A stretch of 64,000 nucleotides of DNA, from positions 171,475,121 to 171,539,120 of the forward strand of contig CM061919.1 of the NCBI GenBank assembly GCA_031002005.1. Reading direction: 5' to 3'. Shown here piece after piece: positions 12,072-23,519 of this stretch. Below the pieces are notes generated by a model, which worked only from the letters and a program-made list of their open reading frames with translations, had not been told where the DNA came from and ran no database searches. The position numbers and the translations under genes were made by a program. How positions within the stretch are numbered: position 1 is the stretch's first letter; the number at the start of each line of letters is the position of its first letter. The DNA is from Vandiemenella viatica (Eukaryota > Arthropoda > Insecta > Orthoptera > Morabidae).

Positions 12072-12261
12072 GTAAGTACTTAGAATTTCTGTATTTTAGG
12101 AAATGTACCATAAAAATTCGTTACCTGTTCAAATTCTAATCATATCTTACTTGGAGACCATCAGACATTTTAAGAACGGATTTCATCTACATCTACATTT
12201 CGATCTCCTTCATATATGTTGAAGGGCAGACAGCTTATATGTGTGCGCTATAGTCATTTTT

Positions 12262-12838
12262 CAAAATGCATGCATTTGCATACAAATAAACAAAAAATTC
12301 TAGATGATGGGTATATAGTAAATTACTGCCCTACTTTATCAAATGGCAGTCTGGTCTACGGGGTAGGGTGCTGGCTTACTAATTTTGTGACCCGAGTTCA
12401 AATCCCCGCAGAATCAAATATTTTTCCTTATTTTTATCTTCAAAACTTGTCAAGCTTCACTTATTTATTTTGTTAAAACTTCATTTACATACTTTTATAA
12501 CGCGAATTAAAATTTAAAACAAGTCACATTGCTTATAACAAATACACCAAACATAATTTCAGCCCATTTATCAGCTGAATTGTAGGTAATATGATTTGTT
12601 TTAAATATTATTTCACTCAATAAAAGAACGGAAATGAAGTTTTAACAAAATAAAAAGGTGAAGCTTGACAATTTCTGAAGATAAAAATATTTAAATCTGA
12701 GGGAATTTGAACGCGGGTCAGAAAATTATGTAGTTAACACCCTACCGCATAGAACACGCTGGCATTTGATAAAAACTGGTAATAATTTACTATATACCCA
12801 ACATCTAGAATTTTTGTTTATTTGCATGCGAATATTGA
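12262..12838. repeat. Palindromic element with tRNA-like boxes in both arms
   Basis: Left arm 12,262-12,497 and right arm 12,608-12,838 are inverted copies of each other with clear but imperfect identity and a spacer of about 110 bp. Each arm contains a GGTAGGGTG block followed about 30 bp later by GTTCAAATC (left) or GTTCAAATT (right). The left one fits the Pol III B-box GWTCRANNC. It could be two tRNA-derived SINEs inserted in opposite directions or a single foldback element. The matching length and boundaries of both arms favour one unit. Confidence 0.75.
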
Positions 12839-12849
12839 AATATCTATCA

Positions 12850-13333
12850 CTTAATTACCTTGCAGCTTTCACTGCTCTGAGCTGAGCGGCCGTAAAATTT
12901 GGATTTGTTGCAAAATTTCTTGTGATCATGAAAGCATCAATTTTTGGAAGATTATCCGACTGTGCTTTCAGAAAACCGCTTTCGGTCATTATTTGGTGCG
13001 TGTATTGTAGCAAGAATACAATATCTCACCAGTTATGCTGATATGTTAATATAAACTTCAATACAGGGCACAAAGCTATTAGAACTCCCAGAAACTATGC
13101 CTTTGTTTACAATGATATCGTGTACTAGGTAGCCACGATTCGATTCGACCAATAGCATTGCGTTTTGTGAAGATACATTTCCCTTGTATTTTTAGCACTT
13201 TTGATTAATTAAAATCAGTAAACAAAAATCGAATAAATAGGAAAAAAATGTTATAGCGGTAATTCTACACTAATAAAGTTTCAAAATAAAAATACTACAC
13301 GTAAATTTGAATTTCATGCATATTCCCTATTGT
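12850..13333. other. Unassigned stretch
   Basis: No coding or repeat signal recognised. Confidence 0.4.
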
Positions 13334-13334
13334 T

Positions 13335-16300
13335 AATCGCACCAGGAGAATGAATGTCCTTTTTATAGGTCCAGTCAGTAAGGTACGAATCTTACAACTG
13401 AACATTGAGGGAAAATCTAAGAAAAAATGTGATGTACTATCAAAGATCCTGCTGGAGCATAAAGTTGATGTGGCAGCATTGTAGGAAACACATATGCATA
13501 AACTGTATCTCCATCACAGAGAAAAAATTCCAGATTATGCCTAAATGGTAAACATGAGCCACTCTTAATATGCCATTGCAACATATGCCACTGTGATCTA
13601 GCAGGAGTAATCCTAGTATCTAAGGAGAACATGGATAATTTCAAAACTTTGGTGCTCCAAGTAAACATCGTGAAAGTGGCAAACGTCTATAAACCTCCCA
13701 GTAAATGCTCGCCATCCTCTATGGTACCTTCAGTGACACACCTGGCACTATACTGAAGACTTTAACAGCCACAACTTGGAATATTCAGTAAAGATGTAGA
13801 TGGCCACAAGTTGTGTGAATGAATGGAACAAAATGATATAAGGATTATCTATGATGCTAAGGGTAAAGGCACCTTTAGATCGGCAGCCTAGGGCACAGAG
13901 TCCATCTATGTTTTGTGTCCAGTCAGACATTCTCAAGCTCACTGGGGACAATCTACAGAGATGTGCTCATGACTCTCCATATAGTGAACACAACCCGGTT
14001 CTTATGCACTATAGCTTATGTGTTGCAGCCAACAATGCAGCACTTGTATCACACTGGAATTTCTGTAAAGCCAATTGAGAAATGATCAAAAACACCCTGG
14101 ACAATTTTGTTAGTGCCATATTTGTTATGCCTGCAAACTAAAAAAAATCAAGAAAGCAGTTGAGATGGCATCAAAACAAAATATCCCATGTGGTTGTGAA
14201 AATATATTAGTTTGGTACCATGAAGATGACTCTCTATTCATGCAGTTTAAAAACAGCAGTGACTGTGATATTGCATGAAGACTCCTACAGGCCCTAAACG
14301 AATCCAGGATACAGAAAAGCTTGGGAACTACTAAAATAAATTAGGAACACTTTTAGTGAATTATGATGTAATAATAATAATAATAATAGCTCCACAACCT
14401 GAAAGGAAAGCCAATACAGTATTGTACAACTTTTTAGCATCACATTTACTGAGAGCCTCTAAAGTTTCAAGATGTAAAAACATGCATAGTAAGAAAAGAG
14501 GTGCTTCACCTTTACCAGGAGATTGCTATTCCCTAATGAAACATATTTTCACCATTTCAATGCAGAAAAACTGGATAAAGCACTAATGTTCACCAAATAT
14601 GGCAAGGACGTGAATTACGACAAACTCTATCTAGATTTCCATAAGAACATTGATCCTGTCACAAAGACCTAAGTTCTAAATAGGTTTAACACAATTCTGA
14701 AGAATGCTATGTTACCAAAGAGATTTAAAAAAAGTAAAAAATTATCATCATCCAGAAGCCTGGAAAGGAAGGTAACATCTGCCTAATTTTGATTTTCGTC
14801 ACTGGTTACAAACTGTTGGAAATGATGATCACCTCATGAATTGAAAACTATATCATGCCATAAGAAGAAGCAGGCTTCAGACTGGGCAAACAAGTGATGG
14901 CGATAATTATAACACACATCGAGGACTGAGAGACTGAAGATTGGAGTGGTGTTTGTGGATTTGTCAGCAGCATTTGATATGAAATGGAGAGTGTGGGCTT
15001 GCTTCTTAGGTTTGTATGTAATATTCCTTCCCAGCACATTGCAAAACCTACTGAATGAAATGGTAACAGATCGGCAGTTTAAAATACATCAAAGTGATTA
15101 AGGTAGCTGATGGCACACACTGAACAATGGGCTTCAACAGAGATCTGTCTTATCTCAAATTATTTTCAATCTGTACATAGCATATATTCCTAATACTACG
15201 TGCCATAAGTTCATGTATTCCAACAAACTTGCCATAACTGTATAATTAAGGAGCACTAAAGACAGTGGGGAGGTACTGACATCTGACTTAAGTATCATGT
15301 GTGAATACTTTACTAAATGGTGTTTCAGGGAAAATTTTACAAAAACAAAGGCATTTTCATTTATCAAGCAAGTAGGCAAGGTGACAGCTGTCTCCTTGCT
15401 TTGGCGGCAGGACAGAGCAACTACAACACTAATAACCTGAGTGTGACAATTGATAGATCATTCATGTATTCTAAGCATCTGCCAAATATTGCTGAGAAAA
15501 TCAAGCCCAGAGTAAGTTTAGTGTGGAAACAGGTACGTACATTTTGTGGAACAAACACAGAAGTAAATATTGCCCATATTTATTCTGATCCTGAAAATTG
15601 TGCCCCTTTCTGGTTAGGCAGTGGACATCTGTCTGACCATTGGTATGGCATTACACATCACCAATGTTGAGGTCATTAGAGGTGGGAAAGGACTGGGAGG
15701 AAGGAATGGGAAGAAATATGTGCCCGACCTTTTTGAAGGAACCATCCTAGCATTCACCTGAAGTTATTTGGGGAAACCACGTAAAACCCAAATCTGGATG
15801 GGGATTCAAACCCACATCCTCCTGAATGTGAAGCCAGAGTTTTACAACTACCCCTCCACACTTTGTCCTTAGCTTCCAATCGTTTTAAATGTCTGTCCTC
15901 CGAAGGTCAGACACCAAATAGCTTTATACCACTGTAAGGTAAAGAACTGCCAGTCGTCGCTTTATGAGCTGGCTTGCAGAACTTCCCATTAGCTTACTTT
16001 AAATCAAGAAAACTATTAGCTGGCCCATCATTTTAACCTTGCTATGGAATGGAAGCAACAGTGGCAGCACAATCTGCCATGGAATGGTCACCTGATAATC
16101 TATCCTACACAGACACTACCAGTTACTGCCCTGCCAATGAGGTACTGGATCCAACTAAACCGCTTCAGGGCAGGTCATGGTCTGACCATGCAACATTGTA
16201 CTGCTGGAGCACAAAGGATGATCCCTAATGTGACTGCAGTGTGGAATAGACAGATGAAATTACTGTGGAAAATTACCAGATGTTTGCTGGGTGGTCAATC

Positions 16301-16345
16301 TGCTCTCCAAATTGCTAATGGAGGCATAATCAAATGGATAGCATT
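13335..16345 (+). pseudogene. LINE-E: decayed EN-RT non-LTR retrotransposon (Jockey-like)
   Basis: Three parts remain in order on the plus strand. The endonuclease (about 13,370-14,090) shows LQLNIEG, CDVLSKILLEHKVDVAAL and a final HSEHNPVLMHY (HSEHxPV in place of SDHxPV). The RT (about 14,560-15,600) shows VVFVDLSAAFDM (motif A), NNGLQQRSVLSQIIFNLYIA (motif B region) and IDHSCILS; the YADD block is eroded. The C-terminal part after 15,890 shows RYWIQLNRFRAGHG, the segment before the CxCG motif. Stops are frequent throughout. A minus-strand SINE (15,665-15,885) splits RT from C-terminus. Confidence 0.8.
15665..15885 (-). mobile_element. tRNA-derived SINE (copy 1) inside LINE-E
   Basis: On the minus strand the unit begins with a tRNA-like head: an A-box-like GGAGGGGTAGTTGT, then GGGTTTGAATCCCC as the B-box/T-arm. 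It runs through the same body as the SINE at 18,737-18,961: CAGATTTGGGTTTT, GGTTTCCCCAAAT, GGTGAATGC, GGTTCCTTCAAAA and CTTCCCATTCCTT. The LINE-E reading frame resumes on its right, so it inserted after the LINE. No clear TSD was found. Confidence 0.8.
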
Positions 16346-16708
16346 CTGTAGCTGTTAAAATTGTATTTGTAGTTAATGTAACTGAAAATTGCATTCGAGA
16401 TATAATATCTTATAGAATGAAGGGTGTGTCCGTCTATAAGAACAATAACTCCATTCAAACTAAACCAACATTCTGCAAATTTGGCAGAGTAAATTCTATG
16501 CACAAAATATGAGGTGTGTTCAAAAAGTAATTGAAATTTCACAGGTTATATTAGTCTGATTGGCACAAATTTTTCATTGTTGTGCTGGCAAACATGTCTT
16601 AAATGTATCTATATATTTTGAGGTATATTGGATGTTTAGTCTCTTGTCAGCTTTTAAAAGCATAACATGTGTTTTGATGCAGTTGGCAATTTCTCATTTG
16701 TATAAATC

Positions 16709-16728
16709 ATGGATCAAAGAATAGACTA
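16709..16728 (+). pseudogene. Mariner transposase, N-terminal stub
   Basis: ATGGATCAAAGAATAGAC encodes MDQRID, matching the start of mariner transposases (MDQRxx). The frame is cut here by the TA-target element and continues at 22,502. Confidence 0.85.
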
Positions 16729-17764
16729 TTTGACACTATTAAAAAAATATTATAAATTGAACTCGTAGATTAATTTTTTCAATTTTGCAAAGAAAAGTGG
16801 ATTATTTTTAATGAAAAATCGAAATAAAAATTATACTTTTCTTACCTCTGGTCACCTGACAGAAAACGCTCTTGGACTGGTGGTCGCTTGAGTGACGTCA
16901 CACGTCTGTAAACGCTGTGGCTGGGAAAGGAGTGATTCCTATTATCCAAGTTTTCAACTATTTTTATTGTTTGTTGCTGCTCATTTCTTGTTATTAATGA
17001 AATTTAATTTTGAATACAAAATCGAGAACAATTTGTAAAAGCTTACAGCGGAAAAATATCGAAAATAGACGCCTTAATTGTGGGGCTGGCTATAGGAAAA
17101 AAAACCTGACTTTTATTCTGCTGAGCTTAAAAATGTAACAGCTTCAATTTGAGACTCATTTATATTTAAATTGAAAGTTAGAGATTGATTGTTTTGCATT
17201 TGCGAACAATACGTCGAAAAATTCTGTATGCGAAATTTGTGCAGTGAAAATAAAGAAAAGTTGTATAGGTGTAGCAAATAGGCGCAAACAAATGAAGGTA
17301 TTTCTTGTAGCTAATAAGCAGCTCTTTCAAATAAATATAGCAAGAGACCGATATAATGAGGTATAATGAACTAAAATTCAACATGAAATTGGTTTTTTTT
17401 TTAATTAAAAATAATCTCGCTCTGTTTCAATGATTCTAATGTATCACGGAAAAATCATGCGTAAACTTACCTTGTGAATCGCCAAAAGCAACAGAAACAA
17501 ACAAGTCACTACTAACACACAGAAACACAGCGTAATAATCGACCAAGCTCAATCAAATGGCGCGGCTGACTGGAGCGCTTGATCGGTGGATTACATGAAG
17601 CCCATTGTTCAAACTATTTTTTCTATTGTTAGGCGTGAATTCGTGGAAAATAAACCTTTGTTGCGAGTAATATAGTTTGTTTACTTTGAATATAAATAAC
17701 TATTTTGCCTGCATAGGCTATTATCAAAACTGACTTTTGTCCCTCTAGATTTAGAAAATATCAC

Positions 17765-17825
17765 ATTGTGCGGCGTCCTCCAGGATGCGAGGCTAGATCG
17801 TTAACCGCTCACTCACCACGCTCGG
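17765..17825 (-). repeat. SINE head fragment
   Basis: Plus-strand CGGCGTCCTCCAGGATGCG and the following GAGGCTAGAT and GTTAACCGCTCACTC match, as complement, the tRNA-like head of the local SINE family (compare CCGCCGTCCTCCCGAATGCG at 18,931-18,950). Body and tail are absent. Confidence 0.5.
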
Positions 17826-17954
17826 AACAATTGGATGTGGGCCATTTTTCTTAATTAAGGCTTATAGATAAATGATATTTTTTTGTCAATAAAATTGAAT
17901 TTGTTTGTTTATTCATTTACCCACCTCGTTTCACTTCATCTCGCCTGAAGAAAC

Positions 17955-18075
17955 TGTGAAGTGTTTGCTATTAACATAAAGAGAAGCAATTAAGAAGTAG
18001 TGTCCTGATAGCTGTGTGATTGAAGAGTGGTAATGGAATTCAGAGCGTCCTATGTTCGAACCTTGGTTTGGATAA
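17955..18075 (+). repeat. tRNA-like segment in the left interior of the TA-target element
   Basis: TAGCTGTGTGATTG resembles an A-box and is followed about 35 bp later by GTTCGAACC, a perfect B-box (GWTCRANNC). A T-rich stretch follows. It resembles a tRNA-derived SINE head but not the common SINE body here. Confidence 0.5.
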
Positions 18076-18365
18076 CATTTTTTGCGTACATTTTTACCGT
18101 TTTTGTTTTTTATTTTTTGCACAACTATGTTTTTATTCGAAGAATTCATAATAGTTGCTAAGCGTCATACAAACGTTTGAAACAAATTGCTACCATACAT
18201 GAATACTTTTAATTTTTAATCTTACCAGATAGACAATATCATGCAAAAAATACAGGTGCACGGCGGCGAATAATGGAATTTATTTTAGAAGTGACATCAC
18301 TTGTAGAAATTTGATGCTAATCTTGCAACAGTTCCAGAACGCTTTGTGTCCTCAATAACTGTGAA

Positions 18366-19212
18366 ATAACTGTGAACGTTATCGCGGCGGCAGCACTGTA
18401 GAAAACACTCTCGGGATTCTAGCCGCGTCAAATAAAAGTCGACTGGCGACGTTTCGAGAGCCGGCACTGCTCCCATTGTCAAGCCCTGCTTAACTAACTA
18501 AAACTGCCTAGCGGTAGTCTCTATATAGGGCTACCGGGCGGGAGAGGAGGGGAACTCGCGCGGAGGGCGGGTCTGCTTGGTGACGTCATGTTCCGGTTGT
18601 TGTTATGCCCAAATATGGTCCGCTCCCGTGTGTTTCGTAATTGTCTAATAACTGGCCTCCATGTTTGACTTATGTTAAGTCCTTGATCCCGATTTATCAC
18701 ATTGTTATTAACCCTGATTTCAATCGCCTCTTTCACTTTTTTTTTTTTTTTTGTAAAGGTTTAACGTCCCTTTTTAACAACGTGGTCTTTAGAGACGGGA
18801 AAGGATGGGGGCAAGGAATGGGAAGGAATTCGGCCAAAGCCTTTTGAAGGAAGCATCCCGGCATTCACCTGGAGTGATTTGGGGGAAACCATGGAAAACC
18901 CAAATCTGGATGCCCGGACGGGAATTCGAACCGCCGTCCTCCCGAATGCGAGGCCAGAATGCGCCTCTTTCACGACACTATCCCAAAAATGATTAGCATA
19001 GCAGAGGCGTGTCGTCTTGTCAAAGCACGGCTCGTGACAGTTTTCAAGGGCGTGCTCTACTATAGCCGATTTTTCTTTCTGCCCCAACTTAAAGTATCTT
19101 ATATGCTCTTTGCGCCTTTCATCAATCATTCTCAAAGTCTGTCCTATATAGGAAGAGCCACATTCACAAGGAATTTTATACACTCCAGGGGCCCGGAGAT
19201 TTATACAATCTT
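18366..19212 (-). pseudogene. Inverted partial copy of P1 3' region (GIY-YIG segment)
   Basis: Minus-strand translation gives MYKIPCECGSSYIGQTLRMI and onwards, nearly identical to 21,040-21,465, so it is a truncated inverted arm of P1. It retains IPCEC where the main copy has IPSEC. A SINE (18,737-18,961) interrupts it after VVKEA. It cannot make a protein by itself. It could form long double-stranded RNA with the main copy if transcribed. Confidence 0.88.
18725..18973 (-). mobile_element. tRNA-derived SINE (copy 2) with 12-bp TSD CGCCTCTTTCAC
   Basis: The SINE occupies 18,737-18,961 on the minus strand, ending in a T run on the plus strand (the poly-A tail). CGCCTCTTTCAC lies at 18,725-18,736 and 18,962-18,973. 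The head includes GGTTCGAATTCCCG, a canonical B-box. The body blocks are shared with copy 1, and the 3' part reads GGGACGTTAAACC before the A tail. This copy looks young: clean TSD, intact tail, and inserted in a Penelope arm still near-identical to its partner. Confidence 0.93.
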
Positions 19213-19221
19213 TCTACTGCC

Positions 19222-21465
19222 ATGAAGAAGATTTTACGCCGCACCAGCCTGGCGATTGTAAGGGAGAGGATTCGTCAAACTCGCCGTGACCTCGACAAAA
19301 ATGCTAGAGAACTAATGGGACGCCATTTGCTATTAGCAGCAGCCCTCTCGCCGTTGGATTGGGAATGGGTCGACAACTTCACCACCGGACAACAGAATTC
19401 TATATTAAGGACGGCCACGCGCAGGCAGTGCTGTAAATTCAACCGCCTGTCGCGTGATCTGCGCGACACCCAGCTACCCGAAGACAGACGAACCGTGATT
19501 AACCTATCGGGGAAAGAAATTGACGAAGGTGCTATCTCGGCCCTGAAGAAAGGACTGAACTTCGCACCGGCTCCACGTTCCTTGCCTATCATGAACATCA
19601 TCAGCGGAGTGGAACAAGCTGTGCGTAATATTCCAACGGACGCAGCGGAAGAGGTACGCCGGGAGACAACGCGCATCCTGACGAGGGCCAGACCACCTAA
19701 GCCCAATATGACCGCAGCTGAACGAGCCGGCTTACGTGTTTTACGGGAAGACACCGAAATCGTGGTTTTACCAGCTGACAAGGGAAATTCGACCGTAATT
19801 CTGACCAACACTGACTACCACCAGAAGATGTGTGAAGTTTTAGATGATGAGGCATATCGTGTGCTTCCGCGCGACCCCACGGCACGGACAGTCAGAAAAA
19901 CCAATATTTTAATAAAAGAAGCTGGATTGGCGGAAGAAACAGTGAAGAATTTGACAGTCCGAGCCCCAAGACCACCAAGATTGTATGGCCTACCAAAAAT
20001 ACACAAAGAGCATGTTCCGATGCGGCCGATAGTTAGTGCCATAGATTCGCCGACGTACAGGTTGGCCAAATACCTCACACGTCAGTTAAGTCCGTTTGTG
20101 GGTCAATGTGCACACCACGTTAAGAACTCTGCTGCGTTTGTGGAAGTGGTTAAAACAATGAGACTTGAGCGTGACGATATTATGGTCAGTTTGGATGTCA
20201 CATCGTTATTTACGCGGGTGCCGTTAAGGGAAACAAACGAACTACTTAGTGAACATTTTGACCAAAAACTCGTGGAATTATTCAGACACACGCTCACGTC
20301 GACGTATTTCGTGTACCAAGAAAAATATTACGAACAAACGGACGGCGTGGCCATGGGGTCCCCGTTATCCCCAGCGATTGCCGATTTTTACATGGAACAT
20401 TTTGAGCATGTAGCTCTTGACGCGGCCCCTTTAAAGCCCAAATGTTTTTATAGATTTGTTGACGACACATTCCTCGTGTGGCCTCATGGGATACCAGCCC
20501 TATATGAATTTGTGAACTATCTCAACGGCGTTCACCCCAATATAAAGTTCACGATGGAAATCGAAAAAGATGGCGCACTTCCTTTTTTGGATGTATTGGT
20601 ACGTCGAAATCCGAACGGAAGGTTGGGGCACAGTGTGTATAGAAAACCCACACACACTGATCGTTATCTAAACGCCCTTAGTTTTCATCACCCATCTCAG
20701 AAGCGCGGCGTACTGAATACGTTGGTCCACAGGGCAAAGATGGTATCCGACAATCAGCATCTACAAGAAGAGCTGCGACACTTAGAACGCGTATTTAGAG
20801 CCAATGGCTATAGTTCCAAAGAAATTCGACATGCGATTAGCGGAAGAAGAAACAAAAACAAAACGGATGACAGGGAACGAGAAACCCCACGTGCCTTTTT
20901 GCCCTTCTGCGGAGCGGTGACATCAAAAATAGCCAGGCTGCTCAACAAGCAAGGCATCCGCTCCATCTTTCGGCCCCCGCCTAAGATCCGTCAGTTATTA
21001 TGAACCCCGAAAGATTGTATAAATCTCCGGGCCCCTGGAGTGTATAAAATTCCTTCTGAGTGTGGCTCTTCCTATATAGGACAGACTTTGAGAATGATTG
21101 ATGAAAGGCGCAAAGAGCATATAAGATACTTTAAGTTGGGGCAGAAAGAAAAATCGGCTACAGTAGAGCACGCCCTTGAAAACTGTCATGAGCCGTGCTT
21201 TGACAAGACGACACGCCTCTGCTATGCTAATCATTTTTGGGATAGTGTCGTGAAAGAGGCGATTGAAATCAGGGTTAATAACAATGTGATAAATCGGGAT
21301 CAAGGACTTAACATAAGTCAAACATGGAGGCCAGTTATTAGACAATTACGAAACACACGGGAGCGGACCATATTTGGGCATAACAACAACCGGAACATGA
21401 CGTCACCAAGCAGACCCGCCCTCCGCGCGAGTTCCCCTCCTCTCCCGCCCGGTAGCCCTATATAG
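19222..21465 (+). pseudogene. Penelope P1 polyprotein (RT + GIY-YIG), one in-frame stop
   Basis: A 747-codon frame from ATG 19,222 is broken only by TGA at 21,001-21,003. The N-terminus (KKILRRTSLAIVRERIRQ) leads to a block with GLNFAPAPRSLP, typical before Penelope RT. RT blocks follow: VVLPADKGNSTV, PRLYGLPKIHKE, SLDVTSLFTRVP (motif A), GVAMGSPLSPAIADFYME (motif B) and FVDDTFLVW (motif C, catalytic Asp pair at 20,461-20,466). After the stop comes GVYKIPSECGSSYIGQT, the GIY-YIG nuclease with RMIDERRKEH. The enzyme nicks DNA and copies its own RNA. The stop sits where relative P1' has CGA, consistent with CpG decay. Readthrough or trans supply is possible but unproven. Confidence 0.93.
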
Positions 21466-21924
21466 AGACTACCGCTAGGCAGTTTTAGTTAGTTAAGCAG
21501 GGCTTGACAATGGGAGCAGTGCCGGCTCTCGAAACGTCGCCAGTCGACTTTTATTTGACGCGGCTAGAATCCCGAGAGTGTTTTCTACAGCTTTGTGTCC
21601 TTTTCGTTGGAATTTTTACCTGATGATATAGGTTACCTTCCTGACATAACTGCGTCTATTAGGCGGTATTTACTTTTAATGTGCAAGTATTTTTTTTTTT
21701 TTTAAAGCCTGTTTATGGTGTGAAAGTAATGTCCAATTTCCTTTTTGAAATCTTCTTTGGTTGTTTCAAACGGTTGTAATTCGCTTGTTATCCAAAAAGT
21801 TGTGCAGCCTTCAGAAAAAAAGGAAAAATTAAATTAATGTTTCGGTGGATTTACGGGAAAAAAATGATTAAGCGATGCAACCAACAGCAACTAATATCCA
21901 AAGACAATGACAAAAGAAAACAAA

Positions 21925-21995
21925 TTGAACATATTCCGAAGTTAGGATCGAACCTTAGGACCCTAACCCCAATAATTCTCGCCTTAAAAACGTAT
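21925..21995 (-). repeat. tRNA-like segment in the right interior of the TA-target element
   Basis: On the minus strand GGGGTTAGGGTCC is followed by AAGGTTCGATCCTAAC. It contains a perfect B-box GGTTCGATCC within a short stem-like context. It mirrors in position and orientation the tRNA-like segment at 17,955-18,075. Confidence 0.5.
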
Positions 21996-22501
21996 TACAT
22001 TCAACTCCACGAAATCATGGTGTAAATGAGCTTCACAGAAAATCGTAAGTGACTTTGTCGCAATATCAAATTGAAGTTGTTACATTTTTAAGCTCCACAG
22101 AATAAAACTCAGTGGTTGTTTCTATAGCTAGCCTCACAAATAAGGCGTCTACTTTCAATATTTTTCCGCTGTAGGCTTTTACAAATTGTTTTCGATTTTA
22201 TATTAAAAACAAATTTTCATTAATAACAAGAAGTAACCAACAACAAACAATAAAAATAGTTGATAACTTGGGTAATAGCAAATGCTCTATTCACAGCGGC
22301 AGCGTTTACAGACGTGTGACGTCACGACTGTCGTTGCACGCGCCAGGCAGCGAAGGAGCGCTTTGGGAGGCTTTTAAATTCTTTAAATTTTAACTTTGAA
22401 TTTTATGCAAAATAATGCACTTTCGTCAAAAAATCTCTTCACTTGGTGCATAAGGTGTACCAATAAACAATTTAAAACCATTTTCAAGAAGTAGTCAAAT
22501 A

Positions 22502-23519
22502 CCAAATTTGCATTTAATTTTGCTATAAAAATGGAATTAAGTACAACAAAGTTTCAGAAACGTTAAATATAACTGTTATGAATCTACTATGAGTAAAACA
22601 AGGGTTTCGAATGGTATAAGCATTTTCAAGATGACCGTGAAGACACTGAAGATGACAAGTGTACGGGTCATTCCAGCTCATCAATTAACTGATAGAAACA
22701 CCGAAGAAGTAAAATAAATGATTATGAACAATTGCCGAATCACGATTAGAGAAGTTGCTTATGGGGTTGGTATGTCAGTTGGCTCATGGCATGAATTTTT
22801 TTTTTATCTGTTTTGGGTGTTGCAGCAAAATTTGTTCCAAAACTTTTGAGTTTCAAACCAAAACAGCAGTGAATGGAAGTTGCTAATGAACCTCTAAATG
22901 AGGTTAACAATGATGCAAAACTATTGAAACATGTCATAACAGGTGACAAAACATGGTTTTTTGGTTATGATGTCAAACTTAGGTTCAATCCTTCGAGTGG
23001 ACGCATACTGCATTGCCAAGACCGAAAAAAGCTCGACAAGTTCGGTCACATGTGAAGGTGATGCTCACTGTGTTCTTTGGTTTTAATGGCATAGTAGACC
23101 ACTAATTCTTGCCACAAGGTCAAGCTATCGATAAGGAATACTACCTTCAAGTTCAACGCCGTTTGCATGAATATGTCCAAAGAAAATTAAATTAAAACGC
23201 CTGGATTTGTGGCAAAACAATTAATCGCATCATGATAAGGAACTTGCTTGTTAATTTTTGGCAAAAAACAACATAGTAATGATGCCCCAACCTCCATATT
23301 TGCCAGACATGGCCCCAAGAGACTTAATTTCTTTTGCAAAAAATTAAGAGAAACTTGAAGGGCCAGCATTTTACAAGAATAGATGAGGTTAAAACTATAT
23401 TGCTGAAAGTTATCCCAAAGACTGAGTTCCTGAAGTGTTTTGGGGATGGGAAGAAGTGCTGAAATAAGTGTATAATATCCAATAGGGACGATTTTGAGTG
23501 GGATAACATTGATCTAGAC
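22502..23519 (+). pseudogene. Mariner transposase, main body
   Basis: Plus-strand blocks in order: FEWYKHFQDDREDTEDD, IMNNCRITIREVAYGVGMSV (second helix-turn-helix), KFVPKLLSF, MEVANEPLNEVNNDAKLLKH, VITGDKTWFFGYDV (first catalytic Asp, in TGDxTW), KVMLTVFFGF, RHFLP-type segments, then NNDAPTSIFARHGP-like remnants of the HHDNAPAH block (second Asp), VKTILLKVIPKTEFLKC, WEEVLK and a run to NIDLD. Several frameshifts and stops are present, including a T insertion run near 22,795-22,805. The family is a mariner related to those that gave rise to SETMAR-type proteins. It is not functional. Confidence 0.88.

Larger units (their letters stand above)
18342..21601 (+). mobile_element. Penelope-like element P1 with 11-bp TSD CTTTGTGTCCT
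   Basis: Element 18,353-21,590; the TSD CTTTGTGTCCT is at 18,342-18,352 and 21,591-21,601. The left part (18,353-19,212, less a SINE insertion) is an inverted copy of the 3' region, including the GIY-YIG segment, and the main coding part runs plus from about 19,213. This inverted arrangement is a known Penelope insertion product. The left end carries about 42 bp beyond the point where the 3' end stops (CTACAG), a tail extension also seen in P2. It is inserted in the TA-target element. Confidence 0.92.
16727..22501. mobile_element. 5.8-kb long-inverted-repeat transposon (TA target), no transposase seen
   Basis: Element 16,729-22,499 with TA at 16,727-16,728 and 22,500-22,501. Terminal repeats begin TTTGAC on both sides and align for about 30 bp. 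A strongly matching inverted block follows: left about 16,890-17,155, right about 22,065-22,328, sharing TGACGTCACACGTCTGTAAA. Arm length is about 430 bp each. The TA target suggests mobilisation by a Tc1/mariner-superfamily enzyme, but no transposase remains. Inside lie SINE-like tRNA boxes and the 3.2-kb Penelope element P1. The insertion separates codon 6 from the rest of the mariner transposase. Confidence 0.85.

Noticed and set aside
12340..12410. Functional tRNA gene in the palindrome arm
   Set aside because: T-arm and acceptor stem do not pair properly; both arms carry similar degraded versions, which fits a repeat.
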